DNA of 64,000 nt from Chitinophaga jiangningensis (GCF_900142605.1 NZ_FRBL01000003.1:620001-684000); one strand, 5' to 3'. Positions 18,349 to 28,052 are shown, counted from the first letter of the stretch. Program-made: numbers and translations. The notes: generated by a model not told the origin, from the sequence alone.

Positions 18349-20571
18349 TTAAAGTTTACTCCATTTTAAGCGCAGGCTGTTACTTACTACCGATACTGAA
18401 CTGAGTGCCATGGCTGCACCGGCAATCATCGGGTCGAGCTGAAATCCGTTGATCGGATACAGTACACCGGCAGCCAGTGGTATACCGATCAGGTTGTAGA
18501 TAAAGGCCCAGAAAAGGTTTTGTCTGATCAGTTTCACGGTTTGGCGGGACAGCCGTATTGCCTTTGGCAGTTGCTGCAGGTCAGAGGAAATGATGGTCAT
18601 CCTGGCTACATCCATGGCGATATCTGTACCGTGTCCCATGGCGATGCTCACATCTGCCTGTGCCAGTGCATGGCTGTCGTTAATCCCATCTCCCACCATG
18701 GCTACGATATGACCTTTTTGCTGCAGTTCTTTTACGAAGGCTGCTTTTTCAGAAGGCAGCACACCGGCTTTATAGTGTTTGATACCGGTTTTATCCGCTA
18801 CGATCTTTGCTGTTTGAGCGTTATCACCGGTGAGCATGTACACCGCTACTCCCATTTGTTGCAGCTGTGCTACAGCGGCAGCGGAGGTATCTTTCAGCTG
18901 ATCCATGATGGCTATAACAGCGAGGGCTTCTTTTTGGTTGGCAAACCATATTACGGTGGCAGCATCAGCCAGCCAGGCGTTGGATTTACCTTCCAGTGTA
19001 GCCGGTACCGTTACCTTTTGTTCGTTGATGTAGGTGCGGCTGCCGATGAAGTATCGTTGTCCTTTGTAACTGGCCTCTACTCCTTTACCAGTCACGCTTT
19101 CGAAGCGATCCAGGTTCACTGGTTTTTCAGCATTCATATATTTTACGACGGCGGAAGCCAGCGGGTGTTCGGATTGTTGCTCCATGGAATAGAGCACGGC
19201 AGACAGTGCAGCGGCCTGGGTGTTTGCCCATTCGATGCCGGTAACTACTGGTTTGCCCGCGGTGATGGTACCGGTTTTGTCGAGTACGATGGCATCCACT
19301 TTATGTGCCAGTTCCAGGCTTTCCGCGTCTTTGATGAGGAGGCCATTTTCGGCGCCTTTACCTACACCTACCATGATGGCGGTGGGAGTGGCCAGGCCGA
19401 GTGCACAAGGGCAGGCGATTACCAGTACGGTTACCATGGCCAGGAGCCCCTGAGTGAAGCCATTATCACCGCCGAAGATTACCCATACAATCATGGTCAG
19501 TATAGCGATTCCCGTTACTACCGGAACAAAGATGCCTGCGATTTTATCTACCAGCTGCTGCACCGGGGCTTTACTACCCTGGGCTTCCTGCACCAGTTTA
19601 ATGATCTGGGCGAGCATGGTGTCGCCTCCTACTTTAGTGGCTTTAAAACGCAGCACGCCTTTCTGGTTGATGGTGCCGGCAAAGACTTCTGCTTCTGCTT
19701 CTTTCAGCACTGGCAGCGGCTCTCCGCTGATCATGCTTTCATCAATATAAGAGCTGCCACTGGTTACAATTCCATCTACCGGAATTTTCTCACCGGGTTT
19801 AACCAGCAGGAGGTCACCTACCTGAACCTGTGCCAGCGGCACTTCTATGGTTTCGTCGTTACTACGTATAAGCGTCACCGTTTTAGGCTGCAGGCCAATC
19901 AGTTTTTTGATGGCGGAGGAAGTATTGGACTTCGCTTTCTCTTCCAGGAGCCGGCCAAGCAGGATAAAGGTGATCACGACGGCAGCGGCCTCAAAGTACA
20001 CGTGGGCGTGTAGTCCGCGGCTATGCCAGTATTCAGGATATAAGGTATTGAATACACTGAAAATATAGGCGATACTGGTACTGAGGGCCACCAGCGTATC
20101 CATGTTGGCGTTGCGGTGTTTGGCCTGGCGCCAGGCGTTTACAAAGAATTGCCGGCCAAAAACGAGTACTACCGGGGTGGACAGCGCCCACATAATATAG
20201 TTACCATAAGGAATATCCATGAAGAACATACCGATGATCACCAGTGGCACAGAGAATATAATAGACCAGAGCGCTTTTTTCCTGAGCGTCCGGAACTGTT
20301 GCTGATGGAGGTCTTCCAGGGCTTCTGCGGCTTCCGGGCTTTCGTCGGTAACGAGGTCGTAGCCGATGGACTGGATGGCGGCTTTCAGTTGTTGAGGAGT
20401 TACCTGATCGGGTTCATATTCTACCGTTGCGCTGGCATTGGCGAAATTAACGCCTACGTGGATCACACCGGGAGTTGCGCTGAGCATTGACTCGGCGCTA
20501 ACAGCGCAGGAGGCGCAGCTGAGGCCTGTAATAGGAAATGTCTTCTTTATAATCTGATCCGTTGCTTGCAT
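18349..20571 (-). CDS. copA: Cu(I)-exporting P1B-type ATPase
   Basis: The protein has 740 residues. A single N-terminal HMA domain (CASC, Cys19 and Cys22) precedes eight membrane segments. The transmembrane CPC is at 387-389, the phosphorylated Asp is Asp431 (DKTGT), EHPLA holds the ATP-binding His, and GDGINDS is present. A YN pair in segment 7 and MALSSVSVVSNSLRL near the C-terminus fit Cu(I) specificity. It exports copper from the cytosol and forms a two-gene operon with copZ. A long upstream region (20572-20994) carries repeats and inverted repeats. Confidence 0.95.
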   Translation of the reverse strand: MQATDQIIKKTFPITGLSCASCAVSAESMLSATPGVIHVGVNFANASATVEYEPDQVTPQQLKAAIQSIGYDLVTDESPEAAEALEDLHQQQFRTLRKKALWSIIFSVPLVIIGMFFMDIPYGNYIMWALSTPVVLVFGRQFFVNAWRQAKHRNANMDTLVALSTSIAYIFSVFNTLYPEYWHSRGLHAHVYFEAAAVVITFILLGRLLEEKAKSNTSSAIKKLIGLQPKTVTLIRSNDETIEVPLAQVQVGDLLLVKPGEKIPVDGIVTSGSSYIDESMISGEPLPVLKEAEAEVFAGTINQKGVLRFKATKVGGDTMLAQIIKLVQEAQGSKAPVQQLVDKIAGIFVPVVTGIAILTMIVWVIFGGDNGFTQGLLAMVTVLVIACPCALGLATPTAIMVGVGKGAENGLLIKDAESLELAHKVDAIVLDKTGTITAGKPVVTGIEWANTQAAALSAVLYSMEQQSEHPLASAVVKYMNAEKPVNLDRFESVTGKGVEASYKGQRYFIGSRTYINEQKVTVPATLEGKSNAWLADAATVIWFANQKEALAVIAIMDQLKDTSAAAVAQLQQMGVAVYMLTGDNAQTAKIVADKTGIKHYKAGVLPSEKAAFVKELQQKGHIVAMVGDGINDSHALAQADVSIAMGHGTDIAMDVARMTIISSDLQQLPKAIRLSRQTVKLIRQNLFWAFIYNLIGIPLAAGVLYPINGFQLDPMIAGAAMALSSVSVVSNSLRLKWSKL

Positions 20572-20717
20572 ATGTTTTGAATTAACAATACAAAGATCGG
20601 TCAGAGACAGTGGGGTACTGTTATAGAACTTTAACTATGATTTATATAATTTCACGGGGGAGATATTAGTGGATTTCTTTACATCTCTCTTTATCTATAT
20701 TTATATTAAATAAAGTG

Positions 20718-20766
20718 GGTGACACCTTCGGTGTCACCAGTGGGGGTAAGCCGCGCGGCGCGCGGC
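20718..20766. repeat. two-hairpin CCTTCGG repeat, copy B
   Basis: The first hairpin (20718-20738) has perfect 9-bp arms GGTGACACC/GGTGTCACC around TTC. The second (20750-20766) has perfect 7-bp arms GCCGCGC/GCGCGGC around GGC. Between them lies a G-rich spacer. It stands 147 nt upstream of copA and 229 nt past the end of lepA, beyond that gene's own terminator. Confidence 0.7.
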
Positions 20767-20821
20767 ACCTAAAGGCTCCATAAGAGAGTAGCGATATGTA
20801 CAACCGTTGGACAATGGGTTG

Positions 20822-20872
20822 GTTACGTCCACAATTTTGTAGCGGGATACAGCAAAAAATGGTGGACGTAAC
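20822..20872. repeat. 11-bp inverted repeat upstream of copA
   Basis: GTTACGTCCAC and its exact reverse complement GTGGACGTAAC are separated by 29 nt. It could be a regulator site, a structured RNA, or the scar of a small element; nothing decides between these. Confidence 0.5.
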
Positions 20873-20942
20873 AAAAGTGAAACGAGCAACCTGAGAATGG
20901 GGTATTAGACTACCTGACGCCATCAGGTACCAGAATAAAAAA

Positions 20943-20970
20943 AGGCTGTATCATGGGTGTGATACAGCCT
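20943..20970 (-). terminator. terminator of lepA
   Basis: It has perfect 11-bp arms AGGCTGTATCA/TGATACAGCCT with a 6-nt loop, followed by a run of T on the minus strand, 24 nt past the lepA stop. Confidence 0.85.
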
Positions 20971-20994
20971 CCGTTAAGTATAGTTTGGCAGACC

Positions 20995-22794
20995 TTAATC
21001 ATCCAGTTTCAGTACGGCCAGGAAGGCTTCCTGTGGTACTTCTACGTTTCCGATCTGGCGCATACGTTTTTTACCTTCTTTTTGTTTCTCCAGGAGTTTG
21101 CGTTTACGGGAGATGTCACCGCCATAACACTTCGCGGTAACGTCCTTACGCATAGCGGAGATGTTTTCGCGGGCTACGATCTTAGCACCTACGGCGGCCT
21201 GGATGGCGATGAGGAATTGCTGGCGTGGCAGCAGTTCTTTCAGTTTTTCGCAGAGTTTACGGCCAAAGTCATGTGCGCGGCTGCGGTGAATCAGGGCGCT
21301 GAGGGCATCCACTTTATCACCATTGAGGAGGATATCCATTTTCACGATATCGCTTTCACGGAAGCCGATCGGCGAATAGTCGAATGATGCGTAACCCCGA
21401 GTCTGGCTTTTAAGTTTATCATAGAAATCGAATACGATTTCAGTGAGTGGCAGTTCAAACATGAGTTCCACGCGGGTGGTGGTCAGGTAGCTCTGGTTGA
21501 GCAGAAGACCACGTTTACCCAGGCAAAGGGTCATGATGTTACCGATATAATCCGGTTTGGTGATGATCTGAGCACGGATCCATGGCTCTTCGATGCGCGA
21601 CATCTTGGTAGGGTCGGGCATTTCAGACGGATTGTTTACGATGATCTGTTTGGTGGTATCCTTGGTGTCGTAAGCGATGAATCCTACGTTGGGAACGGTG
21701 GTGATTACGGTTTGGTTAAACTCACGTTCGAGGCGTTCCTGGATAATTTCCATGTGGAGCATACCAAGGAATCCGCAACGGAAACCGAAACCGAGTGCCT
21801 GGGAAGTTTCCAGTTCGTAGGTCAGGGAAGCATCGTTCAGCTGCAGTTTGTCCATACAATCGCGCAGCTCTTCGAAGTCCTCCGTAACTACCGGGAAGAT
21901 ACCGGCAAATACCATTGGTTTTACCTCCTGGAAGCCTTTGATACCTTCCGTGCAAGGGTTGGAAGCCTTGGTGATGGTATCCCCTACTTTTACTTCTTTG
22001 GCGTTTTTGATACCGGTGATGATGTAACCCACGTCGCCGGTATGCACTTCATTTTTGGGTTCGAGGCCCAGTTTGAGGATACCTACTTCGTCGGCTTCAT
22101 ATTCTTCGCCGGTATTTACGAATTGGATTTTATCCCCTTTTTTGATGGTGCCGTTGTATACGCGGAAGTAGGCAATGATACCACGGAAAGAGTTAAATAC
22201 AGAGTCAAAAATCAGGGCCTGGAGTGGTGCTTCAGGGTCACCTTTAGGCGCCGGGATGCGGGTAACGATGGCTTCGAGGATTTCCTCGATACCGATACCG
22301 CTTTTTCCGGAAGCCAGGAGAATATCTTCATCTTTCACACCGATGAGCTCGATAATCTGGTCTTTCACTTCCTCGATCATGGCGCCTGCCATGTCAATTT
22401 TGTTGATTACCGGAATGATTTCGAGGTCATTATCCAGTGCCAGATAGAGGTTGGAAATGGTTTGTGCCTGGATACCCTGGGCAGCATCCACGAGCAGCAG
22501 GGCACCTTCACAGGCGGCCAGTGCGCGGGAAACTTCATAGGAGAAGTCTACGTGACCGGGGGTATCAATCAGGTTGAAAGTATATTTTTCACCGTTTTTG
22601 GCGGTATAATTCATTTGGATGGCGTGACTCTTAATGGTGATACCTTTTTCACGTTCCAGGTCCATGTCGTCCAAAACCTGCGCCTGCATATCACGGTCAG
22701 AAATCGTTTTGGTAAACTCCAATAAGCGGTCAGCCAGGGTACTTTTACCGTGGTCAATATGGGCAATGATACAAAAATTGCGAATATTCTTCAT
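20995..22794 (-). CDS. lepA: elongation factor 4 (LepA), GTPase
   Basis: This 599-residue translation GTPase has a P-loop AHIDHGKST at 11-19, DTPGH near 77-81, the NKID motif near 131 and the LepA-specific C-terminal domain with RGYASFDYSP and CYGGDISRKRKLLEKQKEGKKRM split over about 495-590. Length is typical. It acts on stalled ribosomes and ribosome assembly. No lepB follows. It is divergent from the acyl-CoA-binding protein gene across 152 nt. Confidence 0.97.
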   Translation of the reverse strand: MKNIRNFCIIAHIDHGKSTLADRLLEFTKTISDRDMQAQVLDDMDLEREKGITIKSHAIQMNYTAKNGEKYTFNLIDTPGHVDFSYEVSRALAACEGALLLVDAAQGIQAQTISNLYLALDNDLEIIPVINKIDMAGAMIEEVKDQIIELIGVKDEDILLASGKSGIGIEEILEAIVTRIPAPKGDPEAPLQALIFDSVFNSFRGIIAYFRVYNGTIKKGDKIQFVNTGEEYEADEVGILKLGLEPKNEVHTGDVGYIITGIKNAKEVKVGDTITKASNPCTEGIKGFQEVKPMVFAGIFPVVTEDFEELRDCMDKLQLNDASLTYELETSQALGFGFRCGFLGMLHMEIIQERLEREFNQTVITTVPNVGFIAYDTKDTTKQIIVNNPSEMPDPTKMSRIEEPWIRAQIITKPDYIGNIMTLCLGKRGLLLNQSYLTTTRVELMFELPLTEIVFDFYDKLKSQTRGYASFDYSPIGFRESDIVKMDILLNGDKVDALSALIHRSRAHDFGRKLCEKLKELLPRQQFLIAIQAAVGAKIVARENISAMRKDVTAKCYGGDISRKRKLLEKQKEGKKRMRQIGNVEVPQEAFLAVLKLDD

Positions 22795-22946
22795 ATGATG
22801 ATTTACTGGTCCAATGTCCGATCCGATTTAGTACCGGCCATTTCAGCCCGCAAAGGTATTAAAATAAGTTGGTTTATTTGGTGAATGATTAATTTATTAG
22901 CACCTTAGTAAAACAACACCTATTTCTTCATAAAAAAAACCGGATT

Positions 22947-23204
22947 ATGGAACTCGCACAACAATTTGAAACTGCAGTAGCAGCCAGCAAAACATTAGCA
23001 GAAAAGCCATCGAACGAAATCCTGTTGCAGTTGTATTCCTTATACAAACAGGCAACGGAAGGTGATGTAAGTGGTGAAGGTCCGTCCAATCCTTTTGATT
23101 TTGTAGCGAAAGCCAAGCACAATGCCTGGGAAGAGCTGAAAGGTAAATCCAAAGAGGATGCCATGAAGGAATATGTAGCGCTGGTACAGCGATTAAAAGG
23201 ATAA
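22947..23204 (+). CDS. acyl-CoA-binding protein
   Basis: This 85-residue four-helix protein holds YSLYKQATEGDV, PFDFVAKAKHNAWEELKGKS and a closing YVALVQRL. These are the acyl-CoA-binding signature with its conserved Tyr and Lys residues. It buffers and carries long-chain acyl-CoA in the cytosol. Such proteins are near universal in eukaryotes and scattered in bacteria. It lies 18 nt upstream of the ornithine aminotransferase gene on the same strand, so the two are probably co-transcribed, without an obvious pathway link. Confidence 0.92.
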   Translation: MELAQQFETAVAASKTLAEKPSNEILLQLYSLYKQATEGDVSGEGPSNPFDFVAKAKHNAWEELKGKSKEDAMKEYVALVQRLKG

Positions 23205-23222
23205 TTACATTAATTTTGCATC

Positions 23223-24467
23223 ATGATACCCACAAATACAATGACCGAAAGAACGCAACATTTTCTGGAGCTGGAAGAACAGTATGGCGCACATAACTAT
23301 CACCCGCTGCCAGTGGTTTTGGATCGCGGCAAGGGGGTTTTCCTGTGGGATGTAGATGGCAAACGATACTATGATTTTCTCTCTGGTTACAGCGCAGTAA
23401 ACCAGGGACATTGTCACCCCGCCATTATCGCAACGCTGATCGAACAGGCGCAGAAACTGACGCTGACCTCCCGTGCATTTCACAGCGACCTGCTGGGAGA
23501 ATACGCACAATACATTACTACCTACTTCGGATACGATAAGGTGCTGCCGATGAATACCGGTGTGGAAGCAGTGGAAACGGCATTAAAACTCTGCCGCCGC
23601 TGGGGCTACCAGGTAAAGGGCATTACTGCCAACCAGGCAAAAATTATCGTATGCGGTCATAACTTCCACGGGCGTACGCTGAACGTTATTTCTTTCAGCA
23701 CGGACCCGGATGCACGAAACAATTTCGGCCCATACATGCCGGGCTATGAAATCATTCCGTTCAACAACCTGCCTGCGCTGGAACAGGCGTTGCAGGATAA
23801 AAATGTGGCGGGCTTTATGGTGGAACCTATCCAGGGCGAAGCCGGCGTGGTAGTGCCTGAAGAAGGTTACCTGGCCAAAGCCTATCAGTATTGCAGGGAT
23901 GCCAACGTCCTGTTTATCGCCGATGAAATCCAGACCGGCCTGGCACGTACCGGCAAAATGCTGGCCTGCGATCATGAAAATGTACATCCTGATATCCTGA
24001 TTCTCGGAAAAGCACTATCCGGCGGAACGCTGCCGGTGAGCGCCGTATTGGCCGACGATGAGATTATGCTGACGATTAAACCAGGCGAACATGGTTCCAC
24101 TTACGGAGGCAATCCACTGGCCTGTAAAGTAGCCATTACCGCACTGGAAGTCCTGAAATCAGAACACATGGCTGAAAATGCAGCCGCCATGGGCCAGCTG
24201 CTTCGTCAGGGCCTGCTGGATCTGCAATCGCCCTATATTACAACGGTACGTGGGAAAGGCCTGCTCAACGCAATCGTGGTGCAGCACGATGACCCCGAAG
24301 CGGCGTGGGACTTATGTCTCTCCCTAAAAGAAAACGGATTACTGGCCAAACCAACCCATGGGGATAAGATCCGCTTTGCACCGCCCCTGCTGATCACCGC
24401 AGAACAGGTGAAGGACTGTGTAGCTATTATCCAGCGCAGCCTGGAAGCCACCTTCCACCGTTCATAA
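23223..24467 (+). CDS. rocD: ornithine--oxo-acid aminotransferase
   Basis: This 414-residue class III PLP aminotransferase has NTGVEAVETALK near 111-122 (phosphate binding), DEIQTG at 234-239 and the PLP lysine K263 in LILGKALSGG. LSGYSAVNQGHCHP near 53-66 is characteristic of ornithine aminotransferase rather than acetylornithine aminotransferase. It converts ornithine and 2-oxoglutarate to glutamate semialdehyde. The ATG at 23223 has a second Met at residue 7 as an alternative. Confidence 0.93.
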   Translation: MIPTNTMTERTQHFLELEEQYGAHNYHPLPVVLDRGKGVFLWDVDGKRYYDFLSGYSAVNQGHCHPAIIATLIEQAQKLTLTSRAFHSDLLGEYAQYITTYFGYDKVLPMNTGVEAVETALKLCRRWGYQVKGITANQAKIIVCGHNFHGRTLNVISFSTDPDARNNFGPYMPGYEIIPFNNLPALEQALQDKNVAGFMVEPIQGEAGVVVPEEGYLAKAYQYCRDANVLFIADEIQTGLARTGKMLACDHENVHPDILILGKALSGGTLPVSAVLADDEIMLTIKPGEHGSTYGGNPLACKVAITALEVLKSEHMAENAAAMGQLLRQGLLDLQSPYITTVRGKGLLNAIVVQHDDPEAAWDLCLSLKENGLLAKPTHGDKIRFAPPLLITAEQVKDCVAIIQRSLEATFHRS

Positions 24468-24498
24468 CACGATTTCAATACGCTGAAAATTTCAATAC

Positions 24499-25140
24499 AT
24501 GGCGGGCAGCCACAAAGCCATCCGCAGCTCCGGATGGAAAACGGATTTATTAATTGGGTTCCCTGACGGATTATTTCTGCTCTTCTTTTCTACCCAGGTA
24601 ATGCAGGGGTTTACCATTGCAGTACAAACCTTTTATAATGTTCAGCTGGCCATATGGCTCATCGGCGCAGTGCTGGTGCTATTCAGCGCGTATCATGCCA
24701 ACAGGGGCGATCTGCAGCACGACACTCCCCTGCTCACGCCGGAAGAAAAAAGGAAGCTGGAAAAACTTGATATCAACGATGCCACCATCGCGCATATTGC
24801 CGGTGAAATGCAGAAGGATGCCGACTTATGGGAACAAACACTCGTGGCGGAAAATGTGCGGGAAACTACGTTTAACCGTGGCCGTGCCATCCGCAGTGCG
24901 ATTATGACCGGCCTGTTTTTTGTTGGCGGCGGTGCACTATCAGTATGTCCCTACCTCGCCAATGAAAATTTTCCGGCAGCTGCAAAAACCAGCATGATGC
25001 TGGTTTTCCTGGGGCTCACTGCCTTCAGCTTTTTCAAAGCCAGGATTACAGCACAACGCCCATTACCAATCATCATACGTTATTGGTTAATGGGCGCTGG
25101 TGTGTTATGCGGAGCATGGATACTCCAGAAAATATTCTAA
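24499..25140 (+). CDS. VIT1/CCC1-like membrane protein, divergent
   Basis: The protein has 213 residues with two N-terminal membrane segments (about 18-36 and 48-64), a charged cytoplasmic middle part (about 68-130) and three C-terminal segments (about 133-152, 163-181, 192-211). The order, and DLLIGFPDGLF near the start, resemble CCC1/VIT1 iron-manganese transporters, but the usual GDG-type and Met/Glu-rich metal motifs are weak, so transport of iron is only a guess. Its stop overlaps the stop of the convergent gene by 4 nt. Confidence 0.55.
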   Translation: MAGSHKAIRSSGWKTDLLIGFPDGLFLLFFSTQVMQGFTIAVQTFYNVQLAIWLIGAVLVLFSAYHANRGDLQHDTPLLTPEEKRKLEKLDINDATIAHIAGEMQKDADLWEQTLVAENVRETTFNRGRAIRSAIMTGLFFVGGGALSVCPYLANENFPAAAKTSMMLVFLGLTAFSFFKARITAQRPLPIIIRYWLMGAGVLCGAWILQKIF

Positions 25141-25529
25141 TTTTTATCGGTGCGTGTCAGCAATACAGACACAAAAGCCACAATAGCTGCAGCCAGAGAA
25201 ATATATAATGCGGGATGGGTTTGTGGACAGATACCTATCTCGCATCTTCCGAAAATCATCACATTACGGAAAGTCCACGCCAGCATAAACCCGCAGATAA
25301 ACAGGTTGACCCTTAACGTCCATTTCTTACGGATTGCAAAAAAGATCAGCGCTGCTGTGGCCAGGAAAATATTCAATTTACCGGGCTCTCCGTAGTTGGA
25401 GCCTGCCGTGTTTACACCTGTAAACACCAGGTGCGTCAGGTGAGTGTCGTTAATTTCGGACCAAGGCAGGAATGCACAGATAATCACTGCCAGCGATGCA
25501 ACAATGCCAAATATCCTGGTTTTTGCCAT
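25137..25529 (-). CDS. small four-helix membrane protein, unknown
   Basis: This 130-residue protein has a hydrophobic start (residues 5-22), an extracytoplasmic loop with Trp and Asp residues, and three more membrane segments. A CEIGICPQTHP stretch holds two Cys. The ATG at 25529 is chosen over one at 25568, because it gives a proper signal-anchor start. I do not recognise the family. It is tail-to-tail with the VIT1-like gene, sharing 4 nt. Confidence 0.6.
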   Translation of the reverse strand: MAKTRIFGIVASLAVIICAFLPWSEINDTHLTHLVFTGVNTAGSNYGEPGKLNIFLATAALIFFAIRKKWTLRVNLFICGFMLAWTFRNVMIFGRCEIGICPQTHPALYISLAAAIVAFVSVLLTRTDKN

Positions 25530-25575
25530 AACTCTAATTTTAGGGATGCGAAGGTAAAGAATAAACACTTATTTC

Positions 25576-27759
25576 CTACCGTGCCCCAGGAGGACAATGT
25601 AATTTTATGAAATCAGTAAAGAGCGTGGACAGGTGTTCGCTGGTGCCCTCTCCTTCCGAAATACTGTGGGTACGGTTAGGATAGGCCATAAACTGAAACT
25701 GTTTATTGTGGCGGATCAGGGCGTTGAGCATCATTTCAGAATTCTGGTAATGCACGTTATCGTCGCCAGTACCCTGGATCAGCAGCAGTTTACCTTCCAT
25801 TTGCGCCGCATAGGTTACGGGAGAACCTTTTTTGTAGGCCTCCATATCTTCCTGTGGTAAGCCGGTGTAACGCTCCTGGTAGATGTTATCGTAGGTAAGG
25901 AGGTTGGTAACGGGTGCTACTGCCACTCCGGCTGTAAACAAGCCGGGATACTGACACAGCATGTTCAGCGTCATAGTACCACCGCCGCTCCAGCCCCAGA
26001 TCAGGGACCTGGTGGAATCGATAAACGGATATTTTTCGAACATCGCGCGGGCGGTGAGTGCCTGATCGCGGGTATCGATTACCCCTATTTTCCCATACAG
26101 ACTCTTACGCCATTCCCGGCCTTTAGGCAGCGGTGTTCCCCTGTTATCGAAGCACACATACACATAGCCGTCAGCAGCCATGCTCCCTTTGTACAGCGGA
26201 TCTTCGCCGGTATAGTAATTATCCAGTGTCATAGCCATGGCAGGGCCGCCGTATACACTAAATACGACCGGGTATTTTTTAGCAGGATCGAAGTTATCAG
26301 GTTTCACCATATAGCCATCCATCGGTACACCGTCTGCGGTAATAATGCGGAGATATTCCATATTTTTCCCTCTGCCGGAGAAACGCTGCAGGGCATTGGC
26401 CATGGCAGACTTTAAAACAGGCGCTTCGGCCAGGTTCAGGAATTCGGCAGCAGGCCTTACCAGTTTATAACTGGAGAAGGAATGTGCAGTCCACAGGCTG
26501 TACGGAGATAGTTCATATTTGTTGGTACCGTCCAGTTCACGCGGTGTAAGGCGGCTGGTATCACCGCCGCTGAGCGGTATGCTGTACAGGTATTGCTGAA
26601 CAGGGTTGTACGGGGAAGCATGGAAATAAATCTTACCGGTACCCTGGTCTGCACGGAGCAGCTTCATTACGTCGTAGTTGCCCGGGGTAAGCAGTGTGGA
26701 CTTACCATCTGCCAGCGCAATGCGGTACAGGTGACGCCATCCATCCTGCTCACTGAGCCATAGGAAGGATTTTCCATCGGGCAGGAAGTCCCAGCCCTTA
26801 ATACCGTTATCGTCCCACATACTTTTTACATCGATCCAGGCTTTATCCGTTTCGGTATAGATGGTGCGGGTGGTGCCGTTATCCGCGCGGCAAATCATGA
26901 TCTTGCTTTCGTTCTGGCGGCGGTTCAGCTGCTGAATGATCAGCTCATTGGTACCTGGAATCCATTCCATGCGGGGAATGTAATGCTGGCGGTTATCACC
27001 GGGCACGTTCATCCACGTGGTGCGTGCTGTTTGTATATTTACCACACCTACCTTCACCGCAGAAGGATCCTGACCGGCTACGGGGTATTCAACCGGAATG
27101 GTAAAGGAGTAGATAGAATCCGTGTTATTGATCATGAGGAAGTCGCGGGTTTTAGTAGCATCCACCTGCCAGTAGGCGATGGATTTACTGTCGGGACTCC
27201 AGCGAAAGCCATCGCGGCAATCCAGTTCTTCTTCATATACCCAGTCGAAGGTACCGTTGATAAAACGGCGGCTGCCGTTGGTAGTCATCGGTTTGATGAT
27301 GCCGGTTGCCAGGTCTTCGAGGTAGAGATTGGAGCGACTCACATAGGCTGCATATTTACCGTCTGGTGATATTTTGGCAAACATCAGAGAAGCCGCAGGC
27401 AAGGTTTTGCCGAGCTGGCGCAACTTTTTGGTACGAAGGTCCAGCAGCCAGTAGTCGCCTTTGGTTTCATAGCGCCATACCCGCTGGGTATTGGTATAGA
27501 GGAGTAGCTGTTGTTCGTCGTCCGAAAAACGGAAAGATTTTATTTCCAGCGGTTGTAAGGCCCCGGCTGGTTTGAGCAGTTCCATGGAAACTTTTATGGA
27601 AGGATTGGTACCGTCGCAGGGAACATAGGCGATGCCATCTTCCCTGATATCGTAATAGGCTTTACCGTCGGTACTCCAGGTAAATTGCGGTCCAGGCTGG
27701 GCTTTCAGGATACCGGCTACTCCTGGCAGCAGCAGTATCAACAGGGCTATTTTCTTCAT
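25576..27759 (-). CDS. S9 family dipeptidyl-peptidase (DPP4-like), exported
   Basis: This 727-residue serine peptidase has a signal peptide (residues 1-20, ending LKA-Q), an eight-bladed propeller domain (DPPIV N-terminal), a conserved EEELDCRDGFRWSPDS stretch that holds the Glu residues binding the substrate N-terminus, and a C-terminal alpha/beta hydrolase with the nucleophile in WGWSGGG, the Asp in GTGDDNVH and the His in YPNRTHS. It cuts Xaa-Pro or Xaa-Ala dipeptides from peptides in the periplasm. The start at 27759 gives the signal peptide; an upstream start at 27813 adds an unlikely extension. Confidence 0.93.
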   Translation of the reverse strand: MKKIALLILLLPGVAGILKAQPGPQFTWSTDGKAYYDIREDGIAYVPCDGTNPSIKVSMELLKPAGALQPLEIKSFRFSDDEQQLLLYTNTQRVWRYETKGDYWLLDLRTKKLRQLGKTLPAASLMFAKISPDGKYAAYVSRSNLYLEDLATGIIKPMTTNGSRRFINGTFDWVYEEELDCRDGFRWSPDSKSIAYWQVDATKTRDFLMINNTDSIYSFTIPVEYPVAGQDPSAVKVGVVNIQTARTTWMNVPGDNRQHYIPRMEWIPGTNELIIQQLNRRQNESKIMICRADNGTTRTIYTETDKAWIDVKSMWDDNGIKGWDFLPDGKSFLWLSEQDGWRHLYRIALADGKSTLLTPGNYDVMKLLRADQGTGKIYFHASPYNPVQQYLYSIPLSGGDTSRLTPRELDGTNKYELSPYSLWTAHSFSSYKLVRPAAEFLNLAEAPVLKSAMANALQRFSGRGKNMEYLRIITADGVPMDGYMVKPDNFDPAKKYPVVFSVYGGPAMAMTLDNYYTGEDPLYKGSMAADGYVYVCFDNRGTPLPKGREWRKSLYGKIGVIDTRDQALTARAMFEKYPFIDSTRSLIWGWSGGGTMTLNMLCQYPGLFTAGVAVAPVTNLLTYDNIYQERYTGLPQEDMEAYKKGSPVTYAAQMEGKLLLIQGTGDDNVHYQNSEMMLNALIRHNKQFQFMAYPNRTHSISEGEGTSEHLSTLFTDFIKLHCPPGAR

Positions 27760-28052
27760 TGTCAAATTGAATAAGTTGCAATGGTAACTAAAAAATAATA
27801 ACAATTTGAACAAAAGGGAGAACGTTCTGTTAAAAGAGGCGGAAACCAGGTAAGGTAAAAATATTTTAAACTATTTTTTATTATGTGGATAAAAAAACAT
27901 GTGTAATACAAAAATATTCATAGGTTTTTATCTATTTTTATGCAAGAAATAACAATTACTTAATGAGTATCAGGAGGTTGTGCCTTCGGGCAAGGCTTTT
28001 ACTGATGACACCAGACAAAATTATTATCCTGTTAGAAAAACCATAATAAGTT

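Larger units (their letters stand above)
20572..20994. other. repeat-rich region between lepA and copA
   Basis: This 423-nt non-coding stretch lies between two minus-strand genes. From the lepA side it holds the lepA terminator (20943-20970), a small TACCTGA/TCAGGTA hairpin (20911-20929), an 11-bp inverted repeat (20822-20872), the two-hairpin repeat copy B (20718-20766) and a TTTACATCTC motif (20678-20687). An 84-residue open frame at 20666-20923 crosses these and is not credible as a gene. Confidence 0.6.

Noticed and set aside
18520..20013. 497-codon plus-strand open frame opposite copA
   Set aside because: It is antisense to a well-conserved P-type ATPase. Its residues (many Cys, His, Tyr, Gly) are what the reverse complement of that coding frame gives, and no start signal precedes it.
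20666..20923. 84-residue minus-strand frame in the lepA-copA gap
   Set aside because: It runs through two hairpin repeats and an inverted repeat, and shows no coding character.
21712..22725. 337-codon plus-strand open frame opposite lepA
   Set aside because: It is a shadow of lepA: no recognisable domain, and conserved residues are only on the lepA strand.
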